This document shows positions 33,876-43,770 of a stretch of DNA of 64,000 nucleotides, piece by piece. This DNA comes from Asaia prunellae JCM 25354. GTDB lineage: Bacteria > Pseudomonadota > Alphaproteobacteria > Acetobacterales > Acetobacteraceae. The stretch covers positions 1-64,000 of the forward strand of contig NZ_BAJV01000013.1 of NCBI RefSeq assembly GCF_000613885.1. The letters run 5' to 3'. Position 1 is the stretch's first letter, and the number at the start of each line of letters is the position of its first letter. The position numbers and the translations under genes were made by a program. The notes beneath the pieces are model-generated. The model was not told the origin of the DNA. It ran no database searches and saw nothing but the letters and a program-made list of their open reading frames with translations.

Positions 33876-36296
33876 TCAGAAACTTGTTCCAAGACTGATG
33901 ACCATCTGACGCGGTGCAGAACGTTGCATTGTCTGGTAATCTCCTGAGAACGGCGCACCATCGACATTCAGGTTGCCGATCATCTTGCTATTCATGAGAT
34001 TGTAAACATCAAACCGTGCCGTGACAGGCGGTACCATGCCATGACGCTCGAATTTCCACGACGCAAAAGCGGTCATGTTCCAGTAATTCGGTCCCGTGAT
34101 ATCGTTGGTATAGGAGAACGGGCGGTTGAGATAGACGATATTCGTCGCGCCCACTTCCAGATGCGATATATGGAACAGCGCGCTCGTCTGAAGGCTCAGT
34201 TCCGGGTAGCCTGGTTGCGCCTTACCCCTGAGTGCGAATTTTTCATCATCGATAAAAAGATCGCCACCATAACGGAAGCGGCTGACCGAGAGAGACTGAC
34301 GCAGGGTAAGATGTTGCCCTATTGGCAGGCTTGCAGCGACATCACCACCCCAGATATGAGAGGCGCGTACCGTGCCGACTGTGTTGACCGGGCTGTGAAG
34401 CGTTCCAACTGATGCAGACACAAGACGGTTTTCCACCAGGCTGAAATAGCCGTCCCATGAGAGCGTCAGCCAATGTCGTTTCAGATGACCGCCAATCGTC
34501 ACGGTCGTATCACGTTCAGGCCTGATACGGGCCAGGGCCTGATTGAAGCTTTCCTGGTCTGACGCAGACCATATTGATGCGGAATAGCCGATATTACCTC
34601 TGGGAGAGAGACGATAAGCGCTTTGCGTTTGTGCAGCGTCGATGAAGAGATCATCGCTGTTATTGTATCGCCAGAGTACCGATAGATGAGGCAGAAACCC
34701 CGCCTGAGATCGCAGCCGCCCATACGGTGCATCATCGACACCTGTACCACCACCATCGGAAACAAAATTCACGGCTTTGAATCCAGCGCCCAGCATCAGG
34801 ACATCGTTGATTTTCCAGTTATCATGCAGAAAGATCTGTTGGGACGTAGTGTTCCATGTTGAAAGATTGGCCATCTGGAAAGCCGGACCATAAGTAGTAA
34901 ATGGACCGATCGCCTTGAGTGGCGCACCGTGACCAAGCAGGGGTTCGTTATACCATGCCTGGTTCGCGTCGGAATGCGCCTTCTCCTGCCAGATTCCGGC
35001 CGAAAGATGATGACGGCCGATATGATAATCCAGTTCGAAAGACCCCCCGAAGCGCCTCACCCCCGAATGCCAGACCTGTTCGGAGAAGGGCGCGCCGGTT
35101 TCGGATGGCGTTGTCGGATCTGATACACTGGCGTTGGTGTAGGTTGTGGCACCGTAAAACACGGCTTTGCCCGTCAGCGCCCTGGATATGCGGAAATCAT
35201 GAGCAAGTGAACCAATCAGGTCACGTGATACCTGTCCACTGTCATAAGGGGTCAGGGCAGCCCTCTCTGCGCATGTATAGACCCCGCAGGACTCATCTGC
35301 ATTCTCAGGCAGAGCAGCATGGTAGGCGCTGGCATAATCAGGGTAGCTGTAATCTGAACCGCGCCAGCCAAGCCGGTCAACCATCCCGAACGAGACATCA
35401 TTATAGCCCCAGATACGCGCATTGGACGCAGAGAAAAAAGCCGAAAATGTTCCCCAGTCTACGTCCTGGGTGGCCTTGACATTGCCACGCACCATATACT
35501 GGCTACCAGCGCCCTGGTATTTGTCTTTACTGATACGCTGGAAGCCGGCCATCAGCTTCGGTCCCGAGGTGCCAATCTGACCGCTTTGCCCTACCAGGGT
35601 AGTTACAAGCGTATTATTGCTGCCTATACCCTGATTGACAGAAAGCCCGGTTTTGTCTGCAGGAGCAAGCAGATTGTAACGTATCTCACCACCATTATTG
35701 CTGTTCGAAAATGTATTCTCTCTGGATGTGCCGGGAGAGACGTAAACCGAGCCGATTGTGTCAGGCACACTGATATTCCCGACATTCGTACCATTCAACG
35801 TACCGAAGCTTGTCTCGTTAAGAGGAATGTTCTCAAAAAGAATACCCAGCTCATTCATATGGAAACCGCGCAGAAACAGGCTCGCATCGGACTCATCGAG
35901 GCCATAGGCATCTGATGCCGTATACGAGACACCCGGCGCTTGTGACAGAAGCGCAAGGGGGTTCGACCCACTCAGAACATTGCGCCAGTCCGAAGGAGTC
36001 AGGATGGTTTCGTTTGGGCGGATGGTATGATGAGGGTTGCGTGCCACCTGTATTATTTCGGCAGTAACTGCTGTTCTGCTTTTCTCTTTCACCTGAGAAG
36101 ATGTCTTGTTCCCCCGCGTCGTGTCCGATGTCTGGTTTTTCCCGCCTTCCGCGGCGCAGGCAACAGAAGCCGTGGCGGAAAAGAAGGCAAGCGAGATCGA
36201 GATCCATCCCACAGAACTGGCGAAGTACCCAGGCGAACGCGAAAAAAAAACTTCGAGAAGCGCGAGGAGATTTATGTTTTTCCGATCGATCATCAT
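33876..36296 (-). CDS. TonB-dependent outer-membrane receptor
   Basis: An 806-residue receptor. The N-terminal region has a long signal peptide ending near SVACA, then the plug domain (NPLALLSQAPGVSYTASDAYG, LFLRGFHMNELGILFENIPL, GSVYVSPGTS). About 600 residues of beta-barrel follow, ending in MVISLGTSF. A strong AGGAGGG precedes ATG 36296. The substrate is unknown; the plug belongs to the same broad group as the other receptors here. It is followed directly by the sensor kinase and response regulator, which suggests a regulated uptake unit. Tandem FNR-type boxes lie about 200 bases upstream. Confidence 0.92.
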   Translation of the reverse strand: MMIDRKNINLLALLEVFFSRSPGYFASSVGWISISLAFFSATASVACAAEGGKNQTSDTTRGNKTSSQVKEKSRTAVTAEIIQVARNPHHTIRPNETILTPSDWRNVLSGSNPLALLSQAPGVSYTASDAYGLDESDASLFLRGFHMNELGILFENIPLNETSFGTLNGTNVGNISVPDTIGSVYVSPGTSRENTFSNSNNGGEIRYNLLAPADKTGLSVNQGIGSNNTLVTTLVGQSGQIGTSGPKLMAGFQRISKDKYQGAGSQYMVRGNVKATQDVDWGTFSAFFSASNARIWGYNDVSFGMVDRLGWRGSDYSYPDYASAYHAALPENADESCGVYTCAERAALTPYDSGQVSRDLIGSLAHDFRISRALTGKAVFYGATTYTNASVSDPTTPSETGAPFSEQVWHSGVRRFGGSFELDYHIGRHHLSAGIWQEKAHSDANQAWYNEPLLGHGAPLKAIGPFTTYGPAFQMANLSTWNTTSQQIFLHDNWKINDVLMLGAGFKAVNFVSDGGGTGVDDAPYGRLRSQAGFLPHLSVLWRYNNSDDLFIDAAQTQSAYRLSPRGNIGYSASIWSASDQESFNQALARIRPERDTTVTIGGHLKRHWLTLSWDGYFSLVENRLVSASVGTLHSPVNTVGTVRASHIWGGDVAASLPIGQHLTLRQSLSVSRFRYGGDLFIDDEKFALRGKAQPGYPELSLQTSALFHISHLEVGATNIVYLNRPFSYTNDITGPNYWNMTAFASWKFERHGMVPPVTARFDVYNLMNSKMIGNLNVDGAPFSGDYQTMQRSAPRQMVISLGTSF

Positions 36297-36490
36297 ACGA
36301 CCCTCCTGTAAGGGTCGTCCTAATAGACGGAGACGTTGGCAGCCATATTCTCTTTGGTTTCCGGCTAATATACCTTGGTATATTATAAATCATTGCGTGG
36401 AGACTTGATAATTATCCGTGGACGCCTCAAAGGCTTTTCATATATTGTGACTATTGTACATAAATCCGGAAAAATTAACAAATAGTATAT

Positions 36491-36504
36491 TTGATCTAGA
36501 TCAA
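36491..36504. promoter_or_regulatory. FNR/ANR-type box 1
   Basis: ttgatctagatcaa matches the FNR consensus TTGAT-N4-ATCAA perfectly and is a full palindrome. It lies in the divergent region between the TonB receptor and the small membrane protein. Confidence 0.55.
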
Positions 36505-36515
36505 AACCATATTTC

Positions 36516-36529
36516 TTGATTTATATCAA
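36516..36529. promoter_or_regulatory. FNR/ANR-type box 2
   Basis: ttgatttatatcaa is a second perfect match to TTGAT-N4-ATCAA, centred 25 bases from box 1. Two perfect sites in 39 bases of AT-rich DNA are hard to ascribe to chance alone, though AT-richness helps. Confidence 0.55.
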
Positions 36530-36691
36530 ACTATACTAATTTTAACGTTATGATTATTTTATAAATATTGACGGCGATACGTTCGGGGCGCATTGTTTCC
36601 CCAGTCGCGCGGTCCAGCCTCTTATCAAGGGCCTCGAAGAGCCAGATAAGGGCCAAACCGCCGACACCCTCAGGATAAGGGAGAATTTACC

Positions 36692-36853
36692 ATGAGATGG
36701 TGGGGCCCAATACACGAACACTACGCCATGACGGATATGCAATCTCTGGCACTAAGCATCGCAGCGACTGTTGTCATTGTCTCCGCCGCAAGTCTCGGTA
36801 TCAAAGCCATCAGAAAGCGCCGACTTCGTCTGACGCACGTAAAGACTCTCTGA
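36692..36853 (+). CDS. small membrane protein, 53 residues, unknown family
   Basis: ATG 36692 is preceded by AAGGGAGAA at good distance. The product has a short aromatic N-terminus (MRWWGPIHEHY), one hydrophobic helix at about residues 18-39 (LALSIAATVVIVSAASLGI) and a basic tail (RKRRLRL), predicting a single-span protein with the C-terminus in the cytoplasm. I do not recognise the family; it does not look like CydX or CcoS. It is downstream of the tandem FNR boxes and converges on the MFS gene. The overlap with that gene disappears if the MFS frame break is corrected. Confidence 0.55.
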   Translation: MRWWGPIHEHYAMTDMQSLALSIAATVVIVSAASLGIKAIRKRRLRLTHVKTL

Positions 36854-36856
36854 AAC

Positions 36857-38058
36857 TTATCGGGATCCTGACTGGCCGAGCAGGGGACGCAATCCACTGA
36901 TGAAGCAGCCAGGCCAACGAACAGAAGCGCAATGGCTACCTGAGGCAAGGTGACTACAGAACCATGAGTAAGGAGCACGCCTCCGAGCAGCCCTCCGGAT
37001 GAGACCGCCAGGTTCCAGGCTGTGGTGGCCATAGCCTGGGCCACATCAATGGCGTTCCCACCTATATGTGCCATTGCATTCTGTGTCAGCGCGGCAAACC
37101 CGCCGGTTGTAACACCCCAGATGAGAATTGCCAGAACTACCGGGATCGGATGAGCAAGACCACAGGCCAGCACCACAAGAGCCGCAGCAAAGATGAGAAT
37201 GCTGACCGATATCAACGGGCCGAGATGTCGATCAATCAACATCCCTGTAACAACCAGACCTCCAACTGATCCTCCACCGAAAAGCAGAAGAAGTCCATCC
37301 ACATGGGAACTCAGGCCAGACGGTACGAGAAGCGGCTCGATATAGACGTAAAGCAGGCTATGCGCTGCGACGAAACTGAAGATGAGCGTCAGATTGGCCA
37401 GAATCCCTGATATGCGCAGTGTACCGAAAAGGCTGAATCTCACGGTTCCCTGACTTCCAGGAGCATCAGGCAGAACAGCTCCTGACCAGCATAACAGTAT
37501 GAATGAGAGAACGCCGAGCGTCGCGAAAGCACCTCGCCAACCAATCATCTGCCCGATGAAGGCACTCAGAGGCGCCCCAAGGACAAGAGCAAGGGTCACG
37601 CCGGATCCGGCAAGGGCTATGGCGCGCCCCCGCTGCCCCTCCGGGGCAAGCCTGGTTGCATATCCGGCGAACATCGCCCAGACCAGACCGCCGCAGGCAC
37701 CAGCCATGAAGCGCAGACAAAGCGCCAGTGTGAAACTGCTGACAAGCGCATTGCCTATATTGACCAGTGTGAACCCTACGAGACCAGCAAGGAGCAATCT
37801 CTTGCGAGCCATACGGTGGGTAAATGCCGTAGACGGTAACGCTGAGCAAAGGGCTCCCAGGGCAAAAGCCGTGATGAACTGCCCTCCGACAGCCTGTGTA
37901 ACTCCCAATCCCCTGGAAAGAGCTGACAGCAATCCGGCAGGCATGATTTCGGTCAGAAGCGTGACAAAGGCCGCCAGAGAAAGCAGAACCATGGCCTGAA
38001 GAGGCATGCGTTGAGCGGGTACTGCAGCTGTTCGGTACCCATCATCCAGTTCCGTCAT
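36857..38058 (-). CDS. MFS transporter (DHA1-type efflux), C-terminal frame break
   Basis: A 12-helix major facilitator with LLTEIMPAGLLSALSRGLG in helix 1, the loop RMARKRLLLAGL (motif A-like), GRAIALAGSGVTLALVLGAPLSAFIG (motif C of exporters) and a matching C-terminal half. As written the frame runs on to 36721 with an atypical polar tail (VDCVPCSASQ...). One missing base near 36890-36900 would instead end it with GLRPLLGQSGSR at 36857, giving exactly 400 residues, the usual length, and removing the overlap with the small gene at 36692. It resembles the arabinose/drug efflux group; the substrate is unknown. Confidence 0.85.
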
Positions 38059-38259
38059 TTTCCCTCCTTCATGCCTGCATCTGTTTTAGGAAAAGTGCCC
38101 TCTGCCCCCTATTGTCACCGCACGGAACGAATAGTGCTGACAACCAGATTGTCGCGCGCTCCCCCATGATCATTCCATGAACGAACGCGGCCTCAATCAG
38201 GCGCGATACTCTATCGGCGTCACGACGCCAAGCCTTGAAGAGCACTCAAAGCCTGAAAA

Positions 38260-40411
38260 TCAGAATGCGGCGGTCAGACTCAGATTGAATGAGCGCCCCA
38301 GCCCCGCCAGTGTCCCAGAACCCCGGTCTGTTTATAATCGCCGAGCGACAACCCACCCAAAGGCAGGTAATATTTCTGGTTCATCACGTTCTCGATGCTG
38401 GCGTCGAGTGTGAGTTTGCGCCAGCGATAACTCGCGCCCAGCCCTAGCAAGGCATAGCCAGGGGTTCTTGGCTCATTGCGCAGCCAGTCAACAGTCGATT
38501 TTTTCTTGACCAGTGTAATATCCATACGACCCGTCAGATTCTGCCAGGTCTCATGCAACCCGATCGTCCCGTTGACCGGCATCTGATGGTAGAGCTGAAT
38601 GGGTGACGAAATCCTGTCCGCGCACCCAACTGAAGGTGCTGACAACCTTGCCCTGCCCGAAACGCTCTGAATTCCACAGACGGTACTGCCCCGATCCGTT
38701 CAGCCCATAACTCTGGGCGTTATGGTTGACGAATTGCAGCAATGACAGTCCGTTGCTCTGGGCACCAACGCGGACAACATTAATATAGCCCTCCGTATAG
38801 GTGTAAAACGGCTGAAGCCTCAGGCTCCACCCCTCCCCTTTGATCATGCCATGTCACGGTCATGCTGGCGGTATTGGCAATTTCAGGATGCAGATTCAGA
38901 TTGCCGACATAACCATTGCCATCACCAAACCATCCGATCATACGCATGGCCATAGTACCCCGCCCCCATGCATACCGTTCGTAAAGGTTAGGAGAGCGCG
39001 TCTTGCGTGCATAACCGCCTTCTATCATGAGGCTATCAAGCACATGCCAGCGGGCTGTTGCCGTTACATCGAAATTGGTATCAGTCCGTCCACGAGACGC
39101 AGCATTAAAGCGCCTGGCTGCCATGATGTCAGCCATCTGCATCATGCCCGACCAGGAGTAGGGTGCAACCTTGCCGGTATTCATCATGACCAGATCGTTT
39201 CTCAATCCAAGTTGTGTCGAGAAACGACGTGTCCATTGAGCATTCCATTCGATGTAATGACCAAGACGATCGCGATGCCCGTTATTGATATTGTGGAATG
39301 TGCCGGGCCCCATCATCATGCTTCCCGTCAACGGAGGCCACCAGTCATTGAGCCCGTTATGATCGAAACTGCTGCCGACTTTGATGCTGTGCCGGGTCGA
39401 AAGCGGAATAGTCAGATCGATCGCGTAACCCGCCGTCCGGGCATCGGTATTCATGGGCATACCAGTGCTCGCACTGTGCCCGCCCTTGTCGTTCATCATG
39501 TTCATGACATGATCAACACGCTGCCAGAAGCCTCTCACATCGAGCGTGGCCCAGCTGAATTCTCCCCGGTATTTACCATTGACGAAGGTTGAGCGGTTAT
39601 TGGTCATATCCATGTATTGATTGGGGAATCCCTCATACGGGATGTCCTGCTGACCAAATGTCAATGCGAGGAGATGATTGTCTTTTTTCAGCCCGGCCGT
39701 GACAGCATGATTGAAAGAAAGATAGCTGGTCGAACGTACCTGGCGCCCATTGCCACCCGTATGATAGTTGCTGGCATGGCTGTAGGAACCGGTATAACGA
39801 AGGCTGAATATGTCATTGGCAACCGTTACGGTTCCTGAGGCCCCGGAACCGCCGCCGTTACTGCGATAATCACCCCTTACATGGCCGGTAACGAGAATTT
39901 TGCCGCTCTTGGCAAAAAGGGGATCACGCCTTTCGACCTTGACTGTACCACCCGTACTGTCGCCGCCAATACTGACCGATGTTATTCCTGCAACAGCTTC
40001 GGCAGTCGAAACACTATCCGGATCGATATAGGACATGGCCGGGTTCATGTGGTTTGGACAAGCTGAGGCAATGCGCACGCCATCCACTATCGTGGCGACG
40101 CGATCATCTGCCATGCCGTTCAGCACGGGAAGAGCCGAGATGCCACCGGCAGAATACATACTGTAACCCAGAGCCCCCTTGAGCAGGGAGGCGGTATCCG
40201 GCGAATGAATCGCTGTGCGACGGATACCTTCTACCTTGAGATATTCTACCGGGCCATCGTCATCACCCGGTGAGGCGGCTGATATATCCGATGCAGCATG
40301 GGCATCAAAAGAAAACAGAAGAGCAAGAACAGAAGTGCATCCGAGCACAAGGCGCGCAAGTGGAAGCGACCCGCCTGAACAAGGCAGCATCATATCAAAA
40401 TTCCCAATCAT
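38260..40411 (-). pseudogene. OprC/NosA-type TonB-dependent copper receptor, frameshifted
   Basis: The frame from 40411 holds a signal peptide and a plug with the OprC/NosA hallmark GVRIASACPNHMNPAMSYIDPDSV, then most of the barrel, rich in Met (NMMNDKGGHSASTGMPMN). It breaks near 38835, where a second frame continues with GEGWSLRLQPFYTYTEGYI. It breaks again near 38597, resuming with LYHQMPVNGTIGLHETWQN, and a third time near 38296, ending RSFNLSLTAAF-stop at 38260. About 716 residues result. The first two joints need one extra base removed (or two restored) and the last needs one restored. Members import copper. Confidence 0.85.
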
Positions 40412-40486
40412 TGAATCAGCAGTTTCCCGGTACCCTCATCACCGGGAACACCGGATATGAGGGCGACAGAGGGCGCAGTGATACGA

Positions 40487-40897
40487 TCAGGTCAGTGGTG
40501 GAGCATGAGCCGGAGGAAGCAGCCATCTCTTGTCTGGCGGCGCTCGACAGTGATGCAGAGTTACAATCTGGCAGAGGCGTAATGTGCGAGAGAAAAGACT
40601 CAGCACAACCGCAGCGAGAATGAAGAAACCCACTTGCAGCAAGGGGCAGAGTGCGCAGGTAGCGTCGTGATGATGGCGCCCGGAACCAGGTTTTTCGTTC
40701 CTGTGCGTCATGATCATCGGCATCATCATGCCGGTATCGCAGTCCGGAGTGTCCACTGACGCAGCAATATCGACGCCTGTCAGACGCTCGATCTCAGAAC
40801 GGGGTGTCTCATCAGGTTGAGCGAGACTTTGAAGCGTGAGTGAAATCAAAAAGGCAATCAATACCGGAAAAGCCACGAAAAGACGTCGTGCAGTCAC
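40487..40897 (-). CDS. DUF2946-like small membrane protein upstream of the copper receptor
   Basis: A 136-residue protein starting at GTG 40897 with an N-terminal hydrophobic signal (LFVAFPVLIAFLISLTLQSLA). A Met/His-rich middle (TGMMMPMIMTH, GRHHHDATCALCPLLQVGFF) carries the CXXC of DUF2946, and a second hydrophobic stretch follows. DUF2946 genes are commonly found beside copper-related TonB receptors, and here the receptor begins 76 bases downstream on the same strand. A role in periplasmic copper delivery or sensing is inferred. Confidence 0.75.
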   Translation of the reverse strand: MTARRLFVAFPVLIAFLISLTLQSLAQPDETPRSEIERLTGVDIAASVDTPDCDTGMMMPMIMTHRNEKPGSGRHHHDATCALCPLLQVGFFILAAVVLSLFSRTLRLCQIVTLHHCRAPPDKRWLLPPAHAPPLT

Positions 40898-41307
40898 ACC
40901 CGCCTTCGTGTCTCGCTGGTATGAAGCAGCCCTTCCGATTGCTCTGTTCCTTCATCTGTCAGATATTGACCGCAAAGAGTTACAACCTCGACCCTTTTGC
41001 GTCCAGAGTGAAAAAATACGACCTGTATACTCCGGTTTTATTTTGAAAAAATTGTCCGATTTTTCCCATGCCACGTGATCAGCATCGAAAATTCGGCCAA
41101 TCCCCCGGTGGTCAACCACCGAGCTCCAGCGCAACATCCCCATGATTTCATGTCTTGGCGCCAAAGTAGCCAGCGCTCTGCCGTAACAGGATTGCCAGTG
41201 CAGCATCCCTGAGAAGGAGGCAAGATTTGTTATAATATATCATTTTACACAGAAACGCGTATTCCCTATCCCGATTTCATCTGCCCAGCTTCACCGGACG
41301 TTCAGGC
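40898..41307. other. divergent intergenic region between DUF2946 gene and TonB receptor
   Basis: No gene supported in 410 bases. A GC-rich hairpin (cggtgg/ccaccg, 41106-41121) and an AT-rich stretch at about 41228-41250 upstream of the TTG start are the only structure. An 84-codon minus-strand frame (40952-41206) is protein-like in places but has no ribosome site or recognised family. Confidence 0.4.
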
Positions 41308-43686
41308 TTGTCGAAATACGCGCTTCTCTTCACAACTTCTCTTCTCTGCCTGCTCTCAGTTGAGCCCTGTCCGGCTCTGGGCGAAGAGAAAGAGGCAGTT
41401 GATCGTAGCAATGAAAAGGCAACTCCGTCCAAGGGCGTGCTAGACGGCAAGTCCAGACATGAAATTGTAACGGTACGCCGTCGTCCGGCCAATGCCGATG
41501 GCACAACAGGCCGAACCAGTGGTGGTGGTCTGATGCCCGCTCAAAACGCCGCACGCTCGCAAAGCGGTTTGAGCAGGGATTTTATAGCCAGGCAGTCGCC
41601 CACACTCTCTCCTGTCGCCATGATTGCCGATCTGCCTGGCGTCGTATACTCGGGCAATGATCCACTCGGGACGAATGACGAGCAGCAAGGGCTTTCCATA
41701 CGCGGGCTTGATCAGACGGAAATCGGTTATCTGTTTGAAAACGTCCCCGCTGCCCCCCCGTTATTTCTTGTGCCCTATGCTTCCGCCACGGCAGATAACG
41801 AAAACATCGCATCGATTACCCTGGCGCAGGGCGCAGCCGAAACGGCATCCCCCCTCTATAATGCAGTGGGAGGCGAGATGTCTGTCAGGATGCGAAAACC
41901 GTCTGACGAGCGTGGGGGGTATATTGGTGGGTCCTGGGGATCATATTCCCTGAATCGTGAGTTTCTTCGTCTTGAAACAGGCCGTCTGGGGGAAACAGGA
42001 ATAAAAGGTTTTGCTTCCTTCTCATATCGTGGCGCAGACCAGTGGCGTGGTGCAGGTACGTCGCGCCGCTTTCATACCGACATGCGTCTGATGAAGGAGT
42101 GGGGCCAGAAAAGCTCTGCATCCCTGATTTTTTCCTTCAATCGCGAGCGGGGTTACTATCTTCTGCCCCCAACACTGTCGCAGTGGCAGCGCATGGGCAC
42201 AAAGGCAAATTATACAAGCCGGTATGTTCCAGGCGACAGCAACTACTTCAGATTCCAGGAGAACGCGCGTGCGCAAAGTTTTCTCTCTGCGCCGGTTTCC
42301 CTGAAATTAAGCCAGCACGTGAGTTTAGATCTCACGCCTTACTTCATCTATGTCTGGGGATATGACAGCTATGGGACAACGTTGAGCCGCACGGGAAGCT
42401 ATAACGGCAATCGCCCGGCGGGCGTTTTGCAGGTTCCCGCCTCACAGGGTAGCAGCTTTGCTTCTGTAGCCACAGATAACTATCACCAGTCCCATCCAGG
42501 CCTGAACAGTGCCCTGCATTACGAGACAGGGAAAAACCGTCTTTCACTGGGCTACTGGTATTCCTATTACGATTTCTCAAGCCTGTCCCGATATGTCCTG
42601 CCCGACGCAGATGGCGGAGTATCCAATCAATGGGGCGCCTATCCCATACTGACGGCTGCCGGTTCTCCACTTTCTTCATATGACGCGAGGCTGTTACAAC
42701 AGATCAATTCAATTTCTCTGACTGACCGGTTGAGTCTTCTTGATCGCAAACTGGTTCTTTCGGCTGGACTGCGTATGGTCATGGTATCGCGTTCGGTCAC
42801 CAATCTTCTTCCCGGTGCACGCTTCCGCAACGGGGCAAGCTATGTTTCTCCCCTTCCCCAGTTCTCCGCATCATTCAGGCTTACACCCCGGGATCAGGTT
42901 TACATCAACGGCACGACAGGGTTTCGTGCGCCTTCCGGCATCTCGAGTTATCAGGACCGTTTCAGTATCGGGACAGGTCGACAAACGCGTATCGCATCCT
43001 CGGATGTCAAGCCGGAATATTCTATTGGAGAAGAGCTGGGTTTTCGACATCACGGCCTGCTCTCGGTTTCGGTCGCAGTCTTCAATTATAATTTTACCAA
43101 TCGGCAGGTTGCGACCACCACTGTGCTCAACGGCGTAATGACCAGTGAGTCCATCAATGGGGGTGGTCAGACGGCTCGTGGCGCACAGTTTGAGCTTGGA
43201 CTCAAGCCATGGCACGGATTCAGCCCCTACCTTTCAGGACAGTATATCCACGCAACGATCGATAATAATATTCAGTCTGGCGCTGATTATCTCCCCACCA
43301 AGGGAAAGCGGCCAGTTCGCACACCAACCCTGTCGGGCTCGCTCGGTCTGTCCTACGATGATGGCCGGTTCTTTGGACTGTTCGATGGCCATTATGTTGG
43401 CCCCACCTATGCGACCTTCATGAATGACGAGCGTATTCCAGGCTTTGCCACCGCCAATCTCTCTCTGGGTTATCGTTTGCAGACGACCACCAGCCTCAAA
43501 ACACCCCAGCTTCAGCTCAATCTGATCAACCTGGGACGATCCGGTTATCTCTCTGGAGTAAATGGTGTGTCTCTCAACCGGAATGCCACCAAAGGCGTTT
43601 TTGGCACCACTATCGCCGGTAAGGCGCCCACCTATTTTGTGGGAGGTGGCTTCGCAGGCGTGGTCTCTCTTTCTTCAGGTTTCTGA
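41308..43686 (+). CDS. TonB-dependent receptor (family member 1)
   Basis: A 792-residue receptor beginning at TTG 41308, which places a good signal peptide (ALLFTTSLLCLLSVEPCPALG) at the N-terminus. Plug text: FIARQSPTLSPVAMIADLPG, SIRGLDQTEIGYLFENVP, and IASITLAQGAAETASPLYNAVGG in part. The barrel ends in FAGVVSLSSGF. It shares long blocks with the receptors at 47412 and 61834, including PEYSIGEELGFRHHG and FNYNFTNRQ. The substrate is unknown. It is intact, unlike its neighbour at 47412. The unusual TTG start may be genuine, since no in-frame ATG/GTG lies near. Confidence 0.88.
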   Translation: MSKYALLFTTSLLCLLSVEPCPALGEEKEAVDRSNEKATPSKGVLDGKSRHEIVTVRRRPANADGTTGRTSGGGLMPAQNAARSQSGLSRDFIARQSPTLSPVAMIADLPGVVYSGNDPLGTNDEQQGLSIRGLDQTEIGYLFENVPAAPPLFLVPYASATADNENIASITLAQGAAETASPLYNAVGGEMSVRMRKPSDERGGYIGGSWGSYSLNREFLRLETGRLGETGIKGFASFSYRGADQWRGAGTSRRFHTDMRLMKEWGQKSSASLIFSFNRERGYYLLPPTLSQWQRMGTKANYTSRYVPGDSNYFRFQENARAQSFLSAPVSLKLSQHVSLDLTPYFIYVWGYDSYGTTLSRTGSYNGNRPAGVLQVPASQGSSFASVATDNYHQSHPGLNSALHYETGKNRLSLGYWYSYYDFSSLSRYVLPDADGGVSNQWGAYPILTAAGSPLSSYDARLLQQINSISLTDRLSLLDRKLVLSAGLRMVMVSRSVTNLLPGARFRNGASYVSPLPQFSASFRLTPRDQVYINGTTGFRAPSGISSYQDRFSIGTGRQTRIASSDVKPEYSIGEELGFRHHGLLSVSVAVFNYNFTNRQVATTTVLNGVMTSESINGGGQTARGAQFELGLKPWHGFSPYLSGQYIHATIDNNIQSGADYLPTKGKRPVRTPTLSGSLGLSYDDGRFFGLFDGHYVGPTYATFMNDERIPGFATANLSLGYRLQTTTSLKTPQLQLNLINLGRSGYLSGVNGVSLNRNATKGVFGTTIAGKAPTYFVGGGFAGVVSLSSGF

Positions 43687-43716
43687 ACCGGTCAGATACA
43701 GGCTATAGTGAAACAG

Positions 43717-43751
43717 AAAGAGCCAGGGTATGAAATACTCTGGCTCTTTTT
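43717..43751. terminator. bidirectional terminator
   Basis: aaagagccagggtat pairs with atactctggctcttt with one mismatch around a 3-4 base loop and ends in TTTTT, between the converging receptor and porin genes. Confidence 0.85.
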
Positions 43752-43770
43752 ACGTGGAACGACTGGGCTC

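Larger units (their letters stand above)
36297..36691. other. AT-rich divergent intergenic region
   Basis: The 395 bases between the TonB receptor start and the small membrane protein start hold two FNR-type boxes (36491-36504 and 36516-36529). The distal 150 bases are GC-richer with repeated ataaggg motifs near 36650-36680. No other gene is seen. Confidence 0.6.

Noticed and set aside
38840-39592. 250-codon plus-strand frame
   Set aside because: Antisense to the copper receptor barrel; composition is that of a shadow frame.
40952-41206. 84-codon minus-strand frame in the gap before the TonB receptor
   Set aside because: Some protein-like stretches, but no start signal and no recognised family; could be a fossil but not supportable.
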